Of a stretch of DNA of 64,000 bases, positions 1 through 11,354 are shown piece after piece. The stretch is taken from assembly GCA_000467715.1 (NCBI GenBank), contig AJFK01000010.1, forward strand, positions 49,695 through 113,694, given 5' to 3'. The first letter of the stretch is position 1. Each line of letters starts with the position of its first letter. Both the position numbers and the translations under genes were made by a program. Under the pieces are notes generated by a model that saw only the letters and a list, made by a program, of their open reading frames with translations, was not told the DNA's origin and made no database searches. The stretch comes from Hysterium pulicare CBS 123377. Its lineage: Eukaryota; Ascomycota; Dothideomycetes; Hysteriales; Hysteriaceae.

Positions 1-497
1 GTCTTCAAATCCAACAGCACAATAGGGGATTCGAGCGTGCTCTTAAAAGTCTGGTACTGTAACGATCATCAATACCAAAACCCTTGGCCAAGGAAAAGGA
101 AAAGGACAGTGCCTGGGTACTTTACCTTCAAAGACAGCTCACTAAGACTCGCACTAATCGGCTGCACCAACCCGGCCAACGCACCCACAACCTGAGTACT
201 CTCCGCGTCGGTGAAATTAGCGCTTTTCTTCACCGTCGCCGTCGTTTTCAATATCGTAGCGTCTAGGTTGCTTTCTGCGCCAATAACAGCCAGCGACTGG
301 GGTAAGACGCCTAAAAGCGAGCCATCGAAGGCTGAGACTGCGGAGGTGAGACTGTTGACGGAGGTGTTTAGGGCTGAGATGTCGGAGAGGACTAGGCTTG
401 CTAGGTCGGTGGCGCGGCGGATGGGGTGCGGTTGGTAGGTGGGTGGGAGGGCGAGGGTTAGGGGGAGGAGAGGGAGGATGAGAGCTGGGAAATGCAT
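1..497 (-). CDS. HsbA-like secreted cell-wall protein, 3' end cut by window edge
   Basis: Exon 1 is 497-126 and exon 2 starts at 56 and runs off the window. The 69-nt intron (GTAAAG donor, TTACAG acceptor) keeps phase 0. The first 16 or so residues form a signal peptide (MHFPALILPLLPLTLALP). The following region is rich in Ala, Ser, Leu and Thr and alternates helical segments ending in SLSELSLK, continued by YQTFKSTLESPIVLLDLK. That is the pattern of the hydrophobic-surface-binding/galactomannoprotein family (HsbA, PF12296), secreted proteins that coat hydrophobic surfaces or the cell wall. A TATA-like tract lies at 609-625, about 115 bp upstream. The family call rests on composition and pattern, not on a catalytic motif, so it is good but not certain. 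Confidence 0.7.
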
Positions 498-1920
498 GAT
501 GGATGTGCTTGGACTGGGATTTGGAGTTTGATGTGGAAAATGAGGAAGGGAAGGAGATCGAGTTCAATAAGCCCCGAGGAAAGTAGGCGAGTGACAGTAG
601 GGAGACTCTATATGTATATATATTTGTAGAGTAAACCACTACCTCGGCGACAAACGTCACTGATTCTTCGGACAATTTGACGCATCATCATGGGAATACC
701 TGGACAAGCATGATTCCCCATGGTAAACTATTGGTGGATTCAAGCTCCTCGACTTCTTTTCTTGTTAAGATCACAACTCTACTTCTTCACATGCGATGTC
801 GTTCAGCCGCGGCCCTAGAACCACGAAGTCAGCGAGGCCGAAAACACAAGCTAAGGTTCCTGATTGGAAAGAGAGGTAAGCGTTTTGTAGTTGAACATAT
901 GGACCTGCATGATTATTACTAGAATCGAGAAAATCTCCGGCGGGAAAGCTCAGGGGTGCACCGGGGTGATAGATGAATTCTGACAGGGGATGTGTGCGGG
1001 GACCCCGCATTTCACGAGACTGTCTAAAGGGATGAGCCGAGGATTTAAAGAAAGAGCAATCGACAAAGGGTTCCAGTGAGGGTATTGACGAGGGTTCAGA
1101 AAGGGACTCTGGTAAGGAAAAGGACATGTGTCTATTTGAAGTACGCATACTTAGAAGTTGCGCAATGTTTCCTCCTGAGGCACAAATCAGAAAATGAGTA
1201 ACGGATGTATGAAAGAAAGAACAGAAAAGACTTTAAACCCTTGAATTCAACTATTGATTTCGTGTGCCTCAGTTAGCCTCCCGATACGATCAAAAAGTAC
1301 CCAGGTTTAAGACTTAACTCCATGTGCTCTCACGATTGTTGGCCCAGTACCAAGGCGTTGATCCTTCTTCCGAAATCTACTGAGCGTGAGTCTTCCAATT
1401 CTCCAGAACACCTGAGGGAACGAGAGTATTCCTTATTGATTATTTGTCACGAAGTTCTGATAAAGGAATGCAGTTGCACAATACTCACTCCATGAAGATA
1501 CTACCAATAGACGTCGCAATCAAGCAAAGCAAAAGCGGAAGCTAAGAACGGCCACCCACATAAACCATCATATCAAAGCACAATCCCTGATTCGCCATCC
1601 ACACATCAGCCTTCTACAACAGCTCCAACAGACTTCCGTAACCTCCGCAACACCGGACCCACTCCCCAACACGGTACATCCGACGTCGATCAACGAGTCC
1701 ACCTCCAACGATCCCAATCAAACATCCGATCCTCCCCCATTCCACATCACGGGTTTTGGCAGTCATTGATGTAGGTTCAGAGATGATTGAGGTATAAAGA
1801 TCGAGGTATTCCGTTAAAGATGTAGTATATTTCAACCATTAGCTTTCGCATATTCTATTCCTATCTTTTCAACCCCTTCAAATCTCCCATCGCTTTAATT
1901 TCATCCCCATCATACCCAAA
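498..1920. other. Intergenic, divergent promoter region
   Basis: About 1.4 kb between two divergently transcribed genes. A TATA-rich tract (tatatgtatatatatttg) at 609-625 suits the leftward HsbA-like gene. A C-rich leader precedes the ATG at 1921. The 125-aa minus-strand reading frame at 771-1148 has no recognisable domain and is not called. Confidence 0.6.
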
Positions 1921-3075
1921 ATGTCCCTCCCCCCAAACCCCCTCTCCATCCCCATCTCCAACCGCGAACTCGCATCCAAATCCCTCCACCCCCGCAACCT
2001 CGAGCTCGCCGTCCGCGCCCTGCACCGCGACGGGCTCGTCGTGATCGAAGACTTGGTTCCGGATGCTATTCTGGATAGATTGAACGAGAAGATGGTGGAG
2101 GATGCGTATGAGCTGCAGGCGAAGAAGGAGAGTCCTTATAATTATAACCGGGGGAATATCCAGCAGGATCCGCTTTTGACGAAGGAGTGGTTTTTCGAGG
2201 TGGTGTTTTTGAGTAAGAGGGATTCGATTTGATTTGATTTGATTTTTTTGCTTGATGATGTGCTTTTCTTATGATATCTCGCTTTCCTTTGATAATTCAA
2301 GTCTCTATTTTTCATCGTCTCATTCCCGTTCGCTTTTTTGGACTCTGACTTCTTGAAGATCCTATCGTAACTCAAATAACCTCCTCGATTCTTGGACCTC
2401 TCCCTCACCTCCGCTTCATAAGCGGCAACACAGCCCTCCCACCAACCCCCACCTCCCCGCCAACCGCACAACCGACCCACACAGATGCCGACTTCGACCA
2501 CCTGCCCATCCCCTTCGCCCTAGTCATAAACGTCCCCCTCGTCACCATGACCCCCGAAAACGGATCCACGGACATCTGGCTCGGTACGCATCAAGCCACT
2601 AGCATCACGGACCAGGAGGGCCAGCATGGCGAGAGGGCCAGTGGGAAGATCAAGAAGAGCTTGTTGGAAGAGAGGAAGAAGGTCAGAGCGAATTGTCAGC
2701 CGGTTGTTAGGAAGGGGAGTGTCGTTATTAGGGATTTGAGGCTTTGGCATGGCGGGATGCCGAATTTGGGGACGGAGCCTCGAGTTATGCTTGCGATGAG
2801 TATGTTAATTCTAGTTTGCTTTTGGCCTGATCTCCCTTTTGTGAAGGGTGTTTGCTGATGAGGGGGACGTAGTTCATTTTGCTCCATGGTACCGGAACCA
2901 AATGGAAGTTGAGTATGCGGAAGAGTTGAAGGATCGATTGACGCCGGAGAAGACGGGATTGAAGGTCGTGGCGAGATTTGTGAAGAAAGAGGAGGTGGAG
3001 AAGAGTTATTTGGATCGGCCGTATGGGAATGCGTATGATTTTGATCAGGCAGATAAGATTGAGGGGTTGTTTTGA
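1921..3075 (+). CDS. PhyH (phytanoyl-CoA dioxygenase) family oxygenase
   Basis: CDS join(1921..2212, 2359..2799, 2873..3075), 311 aa; all phases agree. It is an Fe(II)/2-oxoglutarate-dependent oxygenase of the PhyH family (PF05721). The iron triad is visible: H138 and D140 in THTDAD and distal H228 in LWHGG, with R239 in GTEPRVML placed to bind 2-oxoglutarate. Length is usual for fungal members. Fungal relatives act on fatty-acid derivatives or on secondary metabolites; nothing here fixes the substrate, and no biosynthetic backbone gene is adjacent. The 146-nt first intron is longer than most here and contains a short GATTT repeat (2226-2245). The second intron is 73 nt. The N-terminal codons are strongly C-rich compared with the rest of the gene. 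Confidence 0.85.
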
Positions 3076-3479
3076 ATCTTCTGACTACTATGCGATGGTT
3101 TTCGTCGGTCAACAGCGTATGTTCATGTAAGAAGATGGTCTGCTGATGTTGCTATGGGGACTGTGAATTACTTGAAGTGAAAATTTTCGGTGGGTTTACT
3201 AACTCTCGACCGGACCCAGCTTGTTATTCCACCAACGTGCCCTCGTCACATTCCAATTTCGAAAATCCAGCTCACACGAGGATATTGTGTGTGCTGACAT
3301 TCGGTTGTCGAAGAGTAAGTAAAGAAATTCCAAAGATATCCAGTCCCTATATCCCATCCCTTGTCCTCTCGTATATACACTCCGTCACAACAACACCACT
3401 GTGGGTGATAACAACTTACCTACCCTTAGTTGGGGAAGCACTGGTGGGATAGCGTACTGCTTTTCTCCAGCTCGCAACC
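3076..3479 (+). other. Intergenic, promoter of the 3480 gene
   Basis: About 400 bp. A TATA-like ctcgtatatacac lies near 3366. No gene or repeat seen. Confidence 0.5.
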
Positions 3480-6400
3480 ATGGCTCCGCTGGGGACTTTC
3501 TGGATGCAGTCGAGGGAAGTAGCTATCTCCTATGGGGCGCTCCAGGAACGCCTTCAGATCGAGTTGGATAACTTCAGAGAGCGCAAAGTCAAGGCCACAA
3601 GCGTGCCCGAGGTAGCACGCTGCAATGCTCTCATTGCGGTATATGGGCTCGGAATTGAACAATGTAAGTCAAGGCACGAGCTGGCGAAGGATATCTGGAA
3701 AGAGGTGCAGGAGCAGGCCTTGCGAGCGGAAGAAGACCCAGCAAGGGTATTGGCGAAGGCAGTTGACGATTTGGACAAGCTGAGGTCTGATGAAGACGCT
3801 TGGAAGCCCGAGTTTGTAGGCTCGGTCATGGCGAACCTTGCGAGGATGATTGAGGCAGGGAAAGCCCAGGCCGGCATTCACCAACAACACCATGTCGCGT
3901 TGCATGACGTAACGCCCGGTCAGGCCATTCCGAACCATACCGCCACGGTTGGGACACCCGCTTTCACTTCGGCTTCTATTGGCTCATCCGACCGTATTGT
4001 TCAACACACTGTCAATACCTTTACGCAAGCAACGGCAGACCCCGAGTTGGATTTGGATAGCCAATTTCTGACAGCCTGCACCTACGACAACGTCACGACG
4101 TACATTCGTACCAGCCTGAACAGATACTACCAACATCACTACCATCTGAAAGACACTCCACCCTACACAACCTGCATCGACGCTGCACGGCACGGATTGG
4201 GCCGTTGCGAGAAGCAGGACGGTAACCCCTTTGAGATCTACATTCAGTTCACTCGCACGCTTCGCTCTGTGATTGAGCCCGGCAAAGTGTTGAATCTCGA
4301 GGACGCCTTGAAAGCAGACAGCGAGGCAGGAAGCGACATGGCACGACAAGCTGCATCAGGCCGCAAGCCTAAGCAGACCGCTCCCAAGGCAGGGATCAAG
4401 AAGACGAGGAAGGCAGCCACGTCGGCGAAGAAGGTAGCTCCGCTTCCGGAAGTGGACGTCGAAGCTTCCGCATCTACACCTACGCTTGCAACATCTGGAA
4501 AGCGCGACAGTGACGCCACAGCAGCTCCAGCCCTGACGACCATGGGTTCGATGGCTTCTACAAGCAAGTCGAGAACTCCATCCTCTGACGATGACACCTC
4601 TCCCACTCAGGGCCGACAACTTCGCTCCCGTACTACGTCATCCAGCGATCATGTGCTACCCAACTCACCCCTCGGCTGTTCAGGCTCGCCCGCAGCGTCA
4701 GGACCAAATGCTGGCGTGGCGACATCAGGTGCGGTGCAGACGCGCAGCATCAATGACAACATCCAGCGCAACAGACTCAGAAAGCAGCGTGAGAAAGAGG
4801 CAGAAGACAGGGAAGAAGCTGCTAAGAAGGAACGACTCAAGAAGAAGTTGGATGCCATGGACGTTGAGCAGAAAGAGCATGGAGGTAACCAGATCAGAGC
4901 AAATCAGCCAGTCAAAGACGTCATCCATGTTCAGCCAGCCACACGAGACGATGGAAACGCTGCCGCTATGTCCGTCGCAACGACTGTCAACGACATTGGC
5001 GAAGCCGTGGTCACGCCAAACGAAGACTCAGAGATGACAGACACTGACAATGAAGCGGTTGGAGAGAGGAGCATGACTGCGCTACTCCGTGAAGCAGGAC
5101 TACCAGATCCAAGGGAGGAGAGCGCAAAGCGCAAGCGTGGTCCTGACGACATCGCTGAAGACGCTCCAGTGAGTAAGCAGCAGAAGGTGAAGGCCATCAC
5201 GGAAGCAATCTCGGTTATATGGAAGAGGCAACATGCACAGGCGGTTAAGGATAGGGAAACTAAAGGTATGCCATATCAGTAGCCAGTAGAATATTCCATA
5301 CACAGGGAAAGGTTCCCTGAATGATGCTTACCACGTTGAAGCAGGGTTACCGGAGGGTTCCCAGTCTATCTACAGATTCATTGAAAAATCCAAGGCGCCA
5401 GTCAAGAATGATATCCCACGTGATGATGCGAATAAAAAGAACAAGAGTTCTGTAGCGAACAGCGACACTACCGCCTTACTACCAAGCCTTTCATCGGAAG
5501 TTACTCAAGACAACGTCCCTGTGGGCCGGCTACCAACTCCTCAGTCCGAATCAGATACCATCGAAAATAAGGAACGTACGGAGAGAGACAAGACCGCGCA
5601 GCTTCAGGCGGGACTCGACAAGGTAAACGCGGAACTTGAACCCGAATTGAAGGATTGGTTTGCCAGTTCCCCAATCGCCAATGTCGAAGATGGCTTGAAT
5701 GCCGAAGTCAGCATCGCCGATGCCGAGGAAACATACAAACCAGCCAACTCGATCGAAGACCTCCTAGCACCTAGGAGCGAGAGCAACCACTCACTAGATA
5801 GTGACCTACAGACCGAGCCATATGCCGTCAAGAAGAGTAATGAGCTAATACATGCATCTCATGCCGAGAAATGTGTCCAGCCAGGCTCATTCATGAAGTC
5901 TGTTACGGAGCATACTTCAACCACAAAGACCACTGAACCAGAACCAGAATACCATGGAGTCTTTACTCCGAACCATCTCGAGGATGAGATCATCAACCTC
6001 ATCGAAGCGCAGAAGAACAAGATACCAGCTGTAGTCACCGCAGAAAGCATCAGTCCCCCGCATGTCACACCAGGCAGTTCACCAGCAGCACCCATCACAA
6101 TCCTAGATGAGATCACCAACCTCATCCAAACCCGAGCGGGCCAGACACTACCAGCAGCCCCCACCGTCGAATCCATCAAGCCCCCACATATCCAACCCGG
6201 CAGCTCCCCAACAGCTCCCATCACAATCATAGACTGGAACTCAGAACCCAGCGTCTCCGTCGACGAAATGCTACAAATCATGTCCAAGCGCACGGAAAAG
6301 CAACGCCGCGAATCCCGCGACAAGGCAAACCTCACCCCCGAAACCCGACCTACGAAGAAGCGACCGGAGACACGACCGAAGATCCTCGGACCTATGCATG

Positions 6401-6708
6401 GCTCTAAGATCAGCAAGACGACTACTGCGACTGGGAAAGGGAAGGCGATGCATACTACTACTGTTGTAGGAGAGAAGGAAGTGGAGGAGGATGTGATTAA
6501 GGAGTGGCGGATGCCGCCGGCGCCGGGGTATAAGTACGCGACTGGAAAGTTGGAGTTTGATATGTTTGATCGGGATGCTAGGATGGAGGTTTTGCAGAGG
6601 ATGGGGGTGATGAAGAATGAGGAGAAGGGGAAGAAGGATAGGGAATGGAGGTGGGAAATTGAGGGGTGGGAGATTAGTGGGCAGTTGGAGAAGTTGTATG
6701 AGGGATAG
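3480..6708 (+). CDS. Large disordered protein of unknown function, 1062 aa
   Basis: CDS join(3480..5265, 5306..6708), 1062 aa. The 40-nt intron (GTATGC donor, CACAG acceptor, phase 1) is short but joins two long open frames exactly. I do not recognise the family. Residues 1-130 look folded and helical, with regularly spaced Leu and charged residues. The middle (about 290-600) is low-complexity Ser/Thr/Ala/Lys with several KRKR- and KKTRK-like basic clusters that could be nuclear signals, and a charged coiled-coil-like stretch (QRNRLRKQREKEAEDREE, about 430-450). Two adjacent 41-residue repeats sit at about 821-902. The C-terminal 80 residues are acidic, basic and Trp-containing and may be a second folded unit. 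A nuclear scaffold or chromatin role is only a guess. Confidence 0.75.
5980..6225 (+). repeat. Internal two-copy 123-bp coding repeat
   Basis: Copies at 5980-6102 and 6103-6225, a period of exactly 41 codons. Both copies encode DEI-NLI, then SI-PPH, then PGSSP-APITI. The match is clear in protein and diverged in DNA, so the duplication is old or under selection at the protein level. Confidence 0.8.
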
Positions 6709-7643
6709 GGGATAGTTGAGGTAGGATAGGGTTAGCAGGATTAAGGTGTCGGAAAATGGGAAACAAAGGTGTTGTAGATTATCAGATTGATAGGTGACGT
6801 TGTGGATACGAGTTCATGATGAAGGGTAGAAGATGTACCCAGTCTCGGGTAGTGAGCCAAAGAGCTCTAGTGCTTATGTATATGTATAAAAAGAGAGTCT
6901 ACTATTATAGAAACTTCTAAAATTGAAATATGTACTTAGCTTAAAAGATTTTGTGCGTAGTAGGTAAATATAGAGGAAACCCCCAAACTTAACATCTGTA
7001 CCCAGGGTACAAAGACCAAGAACGAATAAGGCTCATGGTCCAAATTCAGAAAGCTATTGCTCTATATTAGACTATGATAGAAATATACATAACCTATATC
7101 CCTCCTTTTCAGTCCAGTCCAGTCCAGTCCAGCTGAAATAAATGCAAATCCCCCCAAAAAAAACGACCTGGTATCTTTTCCCTTTTCCCTTTCCCGTTTC
7201 CCTTCCCCTCCAGCATACAAATCCACCACCCCATGCCATCCATCTATACAAAACAAGAAGAATCGTGAACAGAACGACATGAACGACGTAAAACATTGCG
7301 ATTTCCTCGTTCTTCCGCCTCCCGAATACCCTTACCGAGTCGGCCCGAAAGGGGAAATTCCGAGGTTGATTTGGCCCGATACGTGCACTGACCAGATTGC
7401 GCGTTCTAGCGCGTAGCCTCAATTTCCACAATCGCAATCGAGATCTGGAATCGATGGTGGCTGGATCGGGGAGCTCCGACATGCCGGATCGCTTGATCTG
7501 ATGATTGCTTCTTGAAACGGCATTCGAATCCGCGACGCGTGCTGGGCGGGTTTTCGCGTCAGCAAAAAGCCCACATGTCGAAACGACACGGGCAATCCCC
7601 TGAATCTCGTGCTCTTCCTTCATGGCCGCCCCTTCCATGTCCA
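6709..7643. other. Intergenic between convergent genes; microsatellite
   Basis: Shared 3' region of two converging genes. It contains an (AGTCC)n microsatellite at 7111-7132 and a pyrimidine-rich tract at about 7176-7210. No gene seen. Confidence 0.6.
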
Positions 7644-10310
7644 TCAATAACTCTGTATCCGCGGACTAAACAACTGATTGCTCTGCTCGATCATCGCCTC
7701 CACCTTCCCCATCTCGTTCTCCTCAAAACACTGCATTAGCTCCATCTGCTGCTGCTGATTCAGCCCCATGCCGCGGCTCTCGACGCTCCATTGCGGCGCC
7801 AGGTAGTCCGTGATCGGGAACCCGGCTTGCATGGCGTAGGCCTCGTTGTACGTGGTCGGCGAGGTGAGGGCTTGCGAGATGGGCGGCATCGTGTAGGGTT
7901 CCTGTTGGTGGGGGAGGGAGAAGGAGGGGTGGAAGTGGGGGAGGTCGGCGAAGGTGGTTGGGAGCGGGTTGAATTGCGTTTGGGATGTCGAGGGGTAGGT
8001 CATGTTTTGGAGGCCGGAGAAGGGGGATTTGGGGGACGTGTCGAGGTAGGGTTGCAGTGGGGCTTGCGCGGGAGATGTGTGGGCTGAATGTGGTTGAGGT
8101 GGTGGGGAGGATTGGTAGAGGCTTGGTGGGTTTTGTTGGGATGTGAAACTGAAGAGGGGCTGAGATGGTAGATAGCCGAAGGGAGGTTGTGCTCTTTCGG
8201 GCGGAGTGTTGACAGAGGTTGTAGAGACTGTGGCGGGGCTTGTGGTTCGAGATCTGTTTATACCGTCCACGAGGCTGGATGACACTGACGCGCTTTCAGA
8301 GGGGGATCCTGCGGCTATGGGAATATCGCCGTCTTTATCGAATATCTTCATGCAGGCCCCGATGAGGTTGCGATATAATTCGAGCGCAGAAACTACGCCG
8401 GGCCATCGCTCAGACGCCAGTTCTATGGATTGGAGAGCGACCAGTAAATGGCTTTCGACTTCTTCTCGACTATGGTGTCGCCGTATCTCGCAATATGAGA
8501 GTGTCCAAAGCATTGTGTTGATGGCCATGAAGATGGATTGTGTGAAGATCCAGGTAAGGTCGACGCTGCCTGTCTCGATCTGCCGACGATGCATGTGTAT
8601 GTTGTACTCGCAAGCCTCGTAACACTGAATGGCAGCACGGACCGAGGGCCTCGGCACTTGGGGGGAGGGTCGAAATAGGAATACGATCATGGTGTTGTAT
8701 CTTCCGATGAACCTGAATCGGCAGTTAGTCGACATGTACTGGGAGAAGAGAGTAGTGTCGTATATAGTTTTGTGGGTAGATGCCATGGTGATATTGAATG
8801 TGAAGACTTACCAAGCCTTGTTGAGACCAGACCCGCCGTCCATCTCTGGACTTGTGTCTCGCCACGCAATTAATTTTGCTTCCATTTGCCGAAACCACGG
8901 ATCTTGGTCATCTTTCGGTTCTGATCGCTTCTTTTGGTAAAGCTTTCGTCTGATTTCTAGCTGAAGAAGCCTCATCTTGAAGAAATGAATAGCTATCCAC
9001 TTCTTCAATGATGCTTGTGGAGCGGGCAGAATGCCTTCCCGTGTGATGTACTGGTCATCCACTAGCTCACAGAAACCAACGTCGATGTGCTCTTGGCTGG
9101 TTGCGAAGATACATGGTCGACCAAGGCTGTGCGCTAGTCCCAAGTCCATGGTGAGTATACTCCAGAAGAGTCGTCTTCGCATATCTACATCAAGTGGGTT
9201 TGCCGCTACTCCTCCGGGACCTCGAGTGATCGTCTTCTCTTCATTCAACCCGAGAGCTTGTGTAAGCCTGACTGCGAGGCCAATGATGTAGTAAACCGCG
9301 GTCCGTGTAGGCGTGAGAAGGGAGTAACCAGCAATAAGTGCAAAACACTGCAAAGTCTTCAGATTCATGGGTTTGATGGAGGCTTCCAAATATTTCAGTG
9401 CGGCGAGGTAGTAGCTATCAGCAAGACCTGCATATTGAGTATCCATCTTTTGTAAGCTAATGGCTATGACCATTCGTAAACAAAAATTCTGGTAAGGGTC
9501 GTTAGATCCGTTGTAGACGTCCTCAACGTCTTGAGTGAATGTCGGTTCATGGAACATGGGATACATGGGATGAACTGCAAGATGGTCAGTAGCGTGCCTA
9601 GACAAGACTAGTAAGGCATATAATGACCTTTTAAGTAGAAGAGCTGAACAAGTAAATTTGTCAAGTCTCTGTTTGGTAATTCTTCAGCCGCAACATCGCT
9701 TATCAGCGGGTAGACCTTAGACGTTGGTTTTCCCTCCTCTTCAGCAAATCGCTCTTTTATCGACTTCGCTCGCGAGTCAGGTACGATATCCGATATGCTC
9801 TTCGAGTCTGTAAACTGTTTCGCCAGTTGCATGACAAGCCTGGTGATTGCGATGCCACTGGACGGCCCAAGGAATTTCGATTCATCACTCTCCTGTATCC
9901 TGACGGCGGCGGCTCCACGCATCACATCCTCAGGGTCTGGCTCGATATCATCCCTCTCCAAATCGGCCAGCTGCTTTTCCAAATCCCGAACCTTATGTTG
10001 CAGGTGGACGACATAATTTCGCGGTATCTTTGTGCCTTTCGTGGGGTCGTAATATTCGCAATGAGAATTCGTCCGCTCGCAGGGCCCGCATCGAGGTAAT
10101 CCAGGATCGCATCGAGTTTTCCTCTGGGACGATGATTAGTTCAAGTCTATCACGGAACGGTGTGGAGTATAAGCTTACGGTACGACACCGACAGCAGGCT
10201 GTCAAGGTGTGGGCGATGCGGGGGGAGGTAGAGTCGTCATTGGCGCGCACACTTCCTTCGCGCTTAACTTGGGAAGAGGGTCGATTTGTCTTTTGGGCGG
10301 TCGCGTCCAT
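7644..10310 (-). CDS. Zn2Cys6 transcription factor with fungal_trans domain, 819 aa
   Basis: Four exons: 10310-10179, 10123-9628, 9574-8812, 8712-7644; all phases agree and the total is 819 aa. The zinc cluster spans residues about 39-66 (C39-x2-C42-x6-C49, then CGPC and HC) and is split by intron 1, a common position in this class. It is followed by a leucine-rich coiled coil (VVHLQHKVRDLEKQLADLE) for dimerisation. The fungal-specific regulatory domain (PF04082) fills about 200-500, with the usual LFWSILTMD and ALGLNEE blocks. The last 200 residues are Pro/Ser/Gln-rich, as in activation domains. It is a sequence-specific nuclear regulator with an unknown target set. It is transcribed divergently from another Zn2Cys6 gene at 11355. 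Confidence 0.9.
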
Positions 10311-11354
10311 GTTTGCAGTGGTGACGGATTAAGGCGCGAAGAAATTGGTGGTGGGTGGGGAGAGTAGCAGCGGTTATACTTGTGGCGCGGGCCCCCATTC
10401 CCAAGAAGCAAGCATGGTCTGAAAATGTTGGAACAGGCAGAGGCGTGTCGACGAGTATATTGAGGCGTGTATGCCGTGGCACAGCCTGGGAGTGCTGGTG
10501 AAGGGAGCCAGCGGATGGGAAGGGAGTCCGGCCGAGTAGGGTTGGATTTGATACGGAGAGCGTAAGTTTCACGAACAGAACACTCCGTAAGAGGGACCTG
10601 TGGACCGATGCGGAAGCGGAGGAGAGCTGGCGTCGGTTGGCGAGGGCGTCCACCCAATAGCGGGGGGTCTAGAGCCAGACCACGCCGGGGTCCGCTGGAG
10701 GTCTGGTACTGTTTCTGCTGTGTTTTACGGACTGTTGGCGCCCCTGTCAGCGGACGTTGGGGCGTACTCGATAAGGCGACATGCGCCAGCGAGGCGAGTC
10801 TGCAGCACACCTCACCGCTGACGGCCACCAGCTTCACTCCCTACTTCATGCCTCAACTCCCCAAGCAGACTTGCTGTATCGCTCCAACGACATCATCGCG
10901 GGGCTCCATAGTACCTCCCAGGCAAAGATCAGACTGCCGGTGAGCCCGACCCCTTGCTCTGCGGGCCGAGGGCTGTGAACGCATTGAGCCTCTGCTGCGC
11001 CTCCCGCCGTCCCTCGTGCTACCGCCTCACCACCACTCAACTGTGAAGAAAGACTGATTCCAGGTGAGCTGAACTTTCAATCTGCAGCTTCATCCATGCA
11101 CTCATGTGTCCGTGGGTCGTAGTGGCGTACTGCCACCGTTGATCTACACCGACCTCATCCTGCATATGCCTGGGACTCGAGCCATGGTGTCGCAAACCCT
11201 ACGATGGCCCTCATTCATGTATTTTCTTTGTCTCACTCATGGACCATTGATTCCCACTGAAATCGTCTCATTCCTTTGTTTGTGTCGGATCCATCAACCG
11301 TCGGAACCGCTTCCCTGGGTTCAATCACGTGTGTGGCGGTATTAATATTTTGTC
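10311..11354. promoter_or_regulatory. Shared promoter of two divergent Zn2Cys6 genes
   Basis: About 1.04 kb between divergent start codons. A CACGTG E-box core occurs at about 11325, roughly 30 bp before the rightward ATG. Antisense reading frames here (for example 10202-10837, minus) overlap the first exon of the left gene in another frame and show no domain, so none is called. Confidence 0.5.

Noticed and set aside
771-1148. 125-aa minus-strand open frame
   Set aside because: No domain, no signal, odd composition; lies in a divergent promoter.
5859-6416. 185-aa minus-strand frame opposite the 1062-aa gene
   Set aside because: Antisense shadow of a long coding exon; repetitive only because the sense strand is.
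10202-10837. 211-aa minus-strand open frame overlapping the start of a Zn2Cys6 gene
   Set aside because: Pro/Arg-rich translation in the wrong frame of the first exon; no family pattern.
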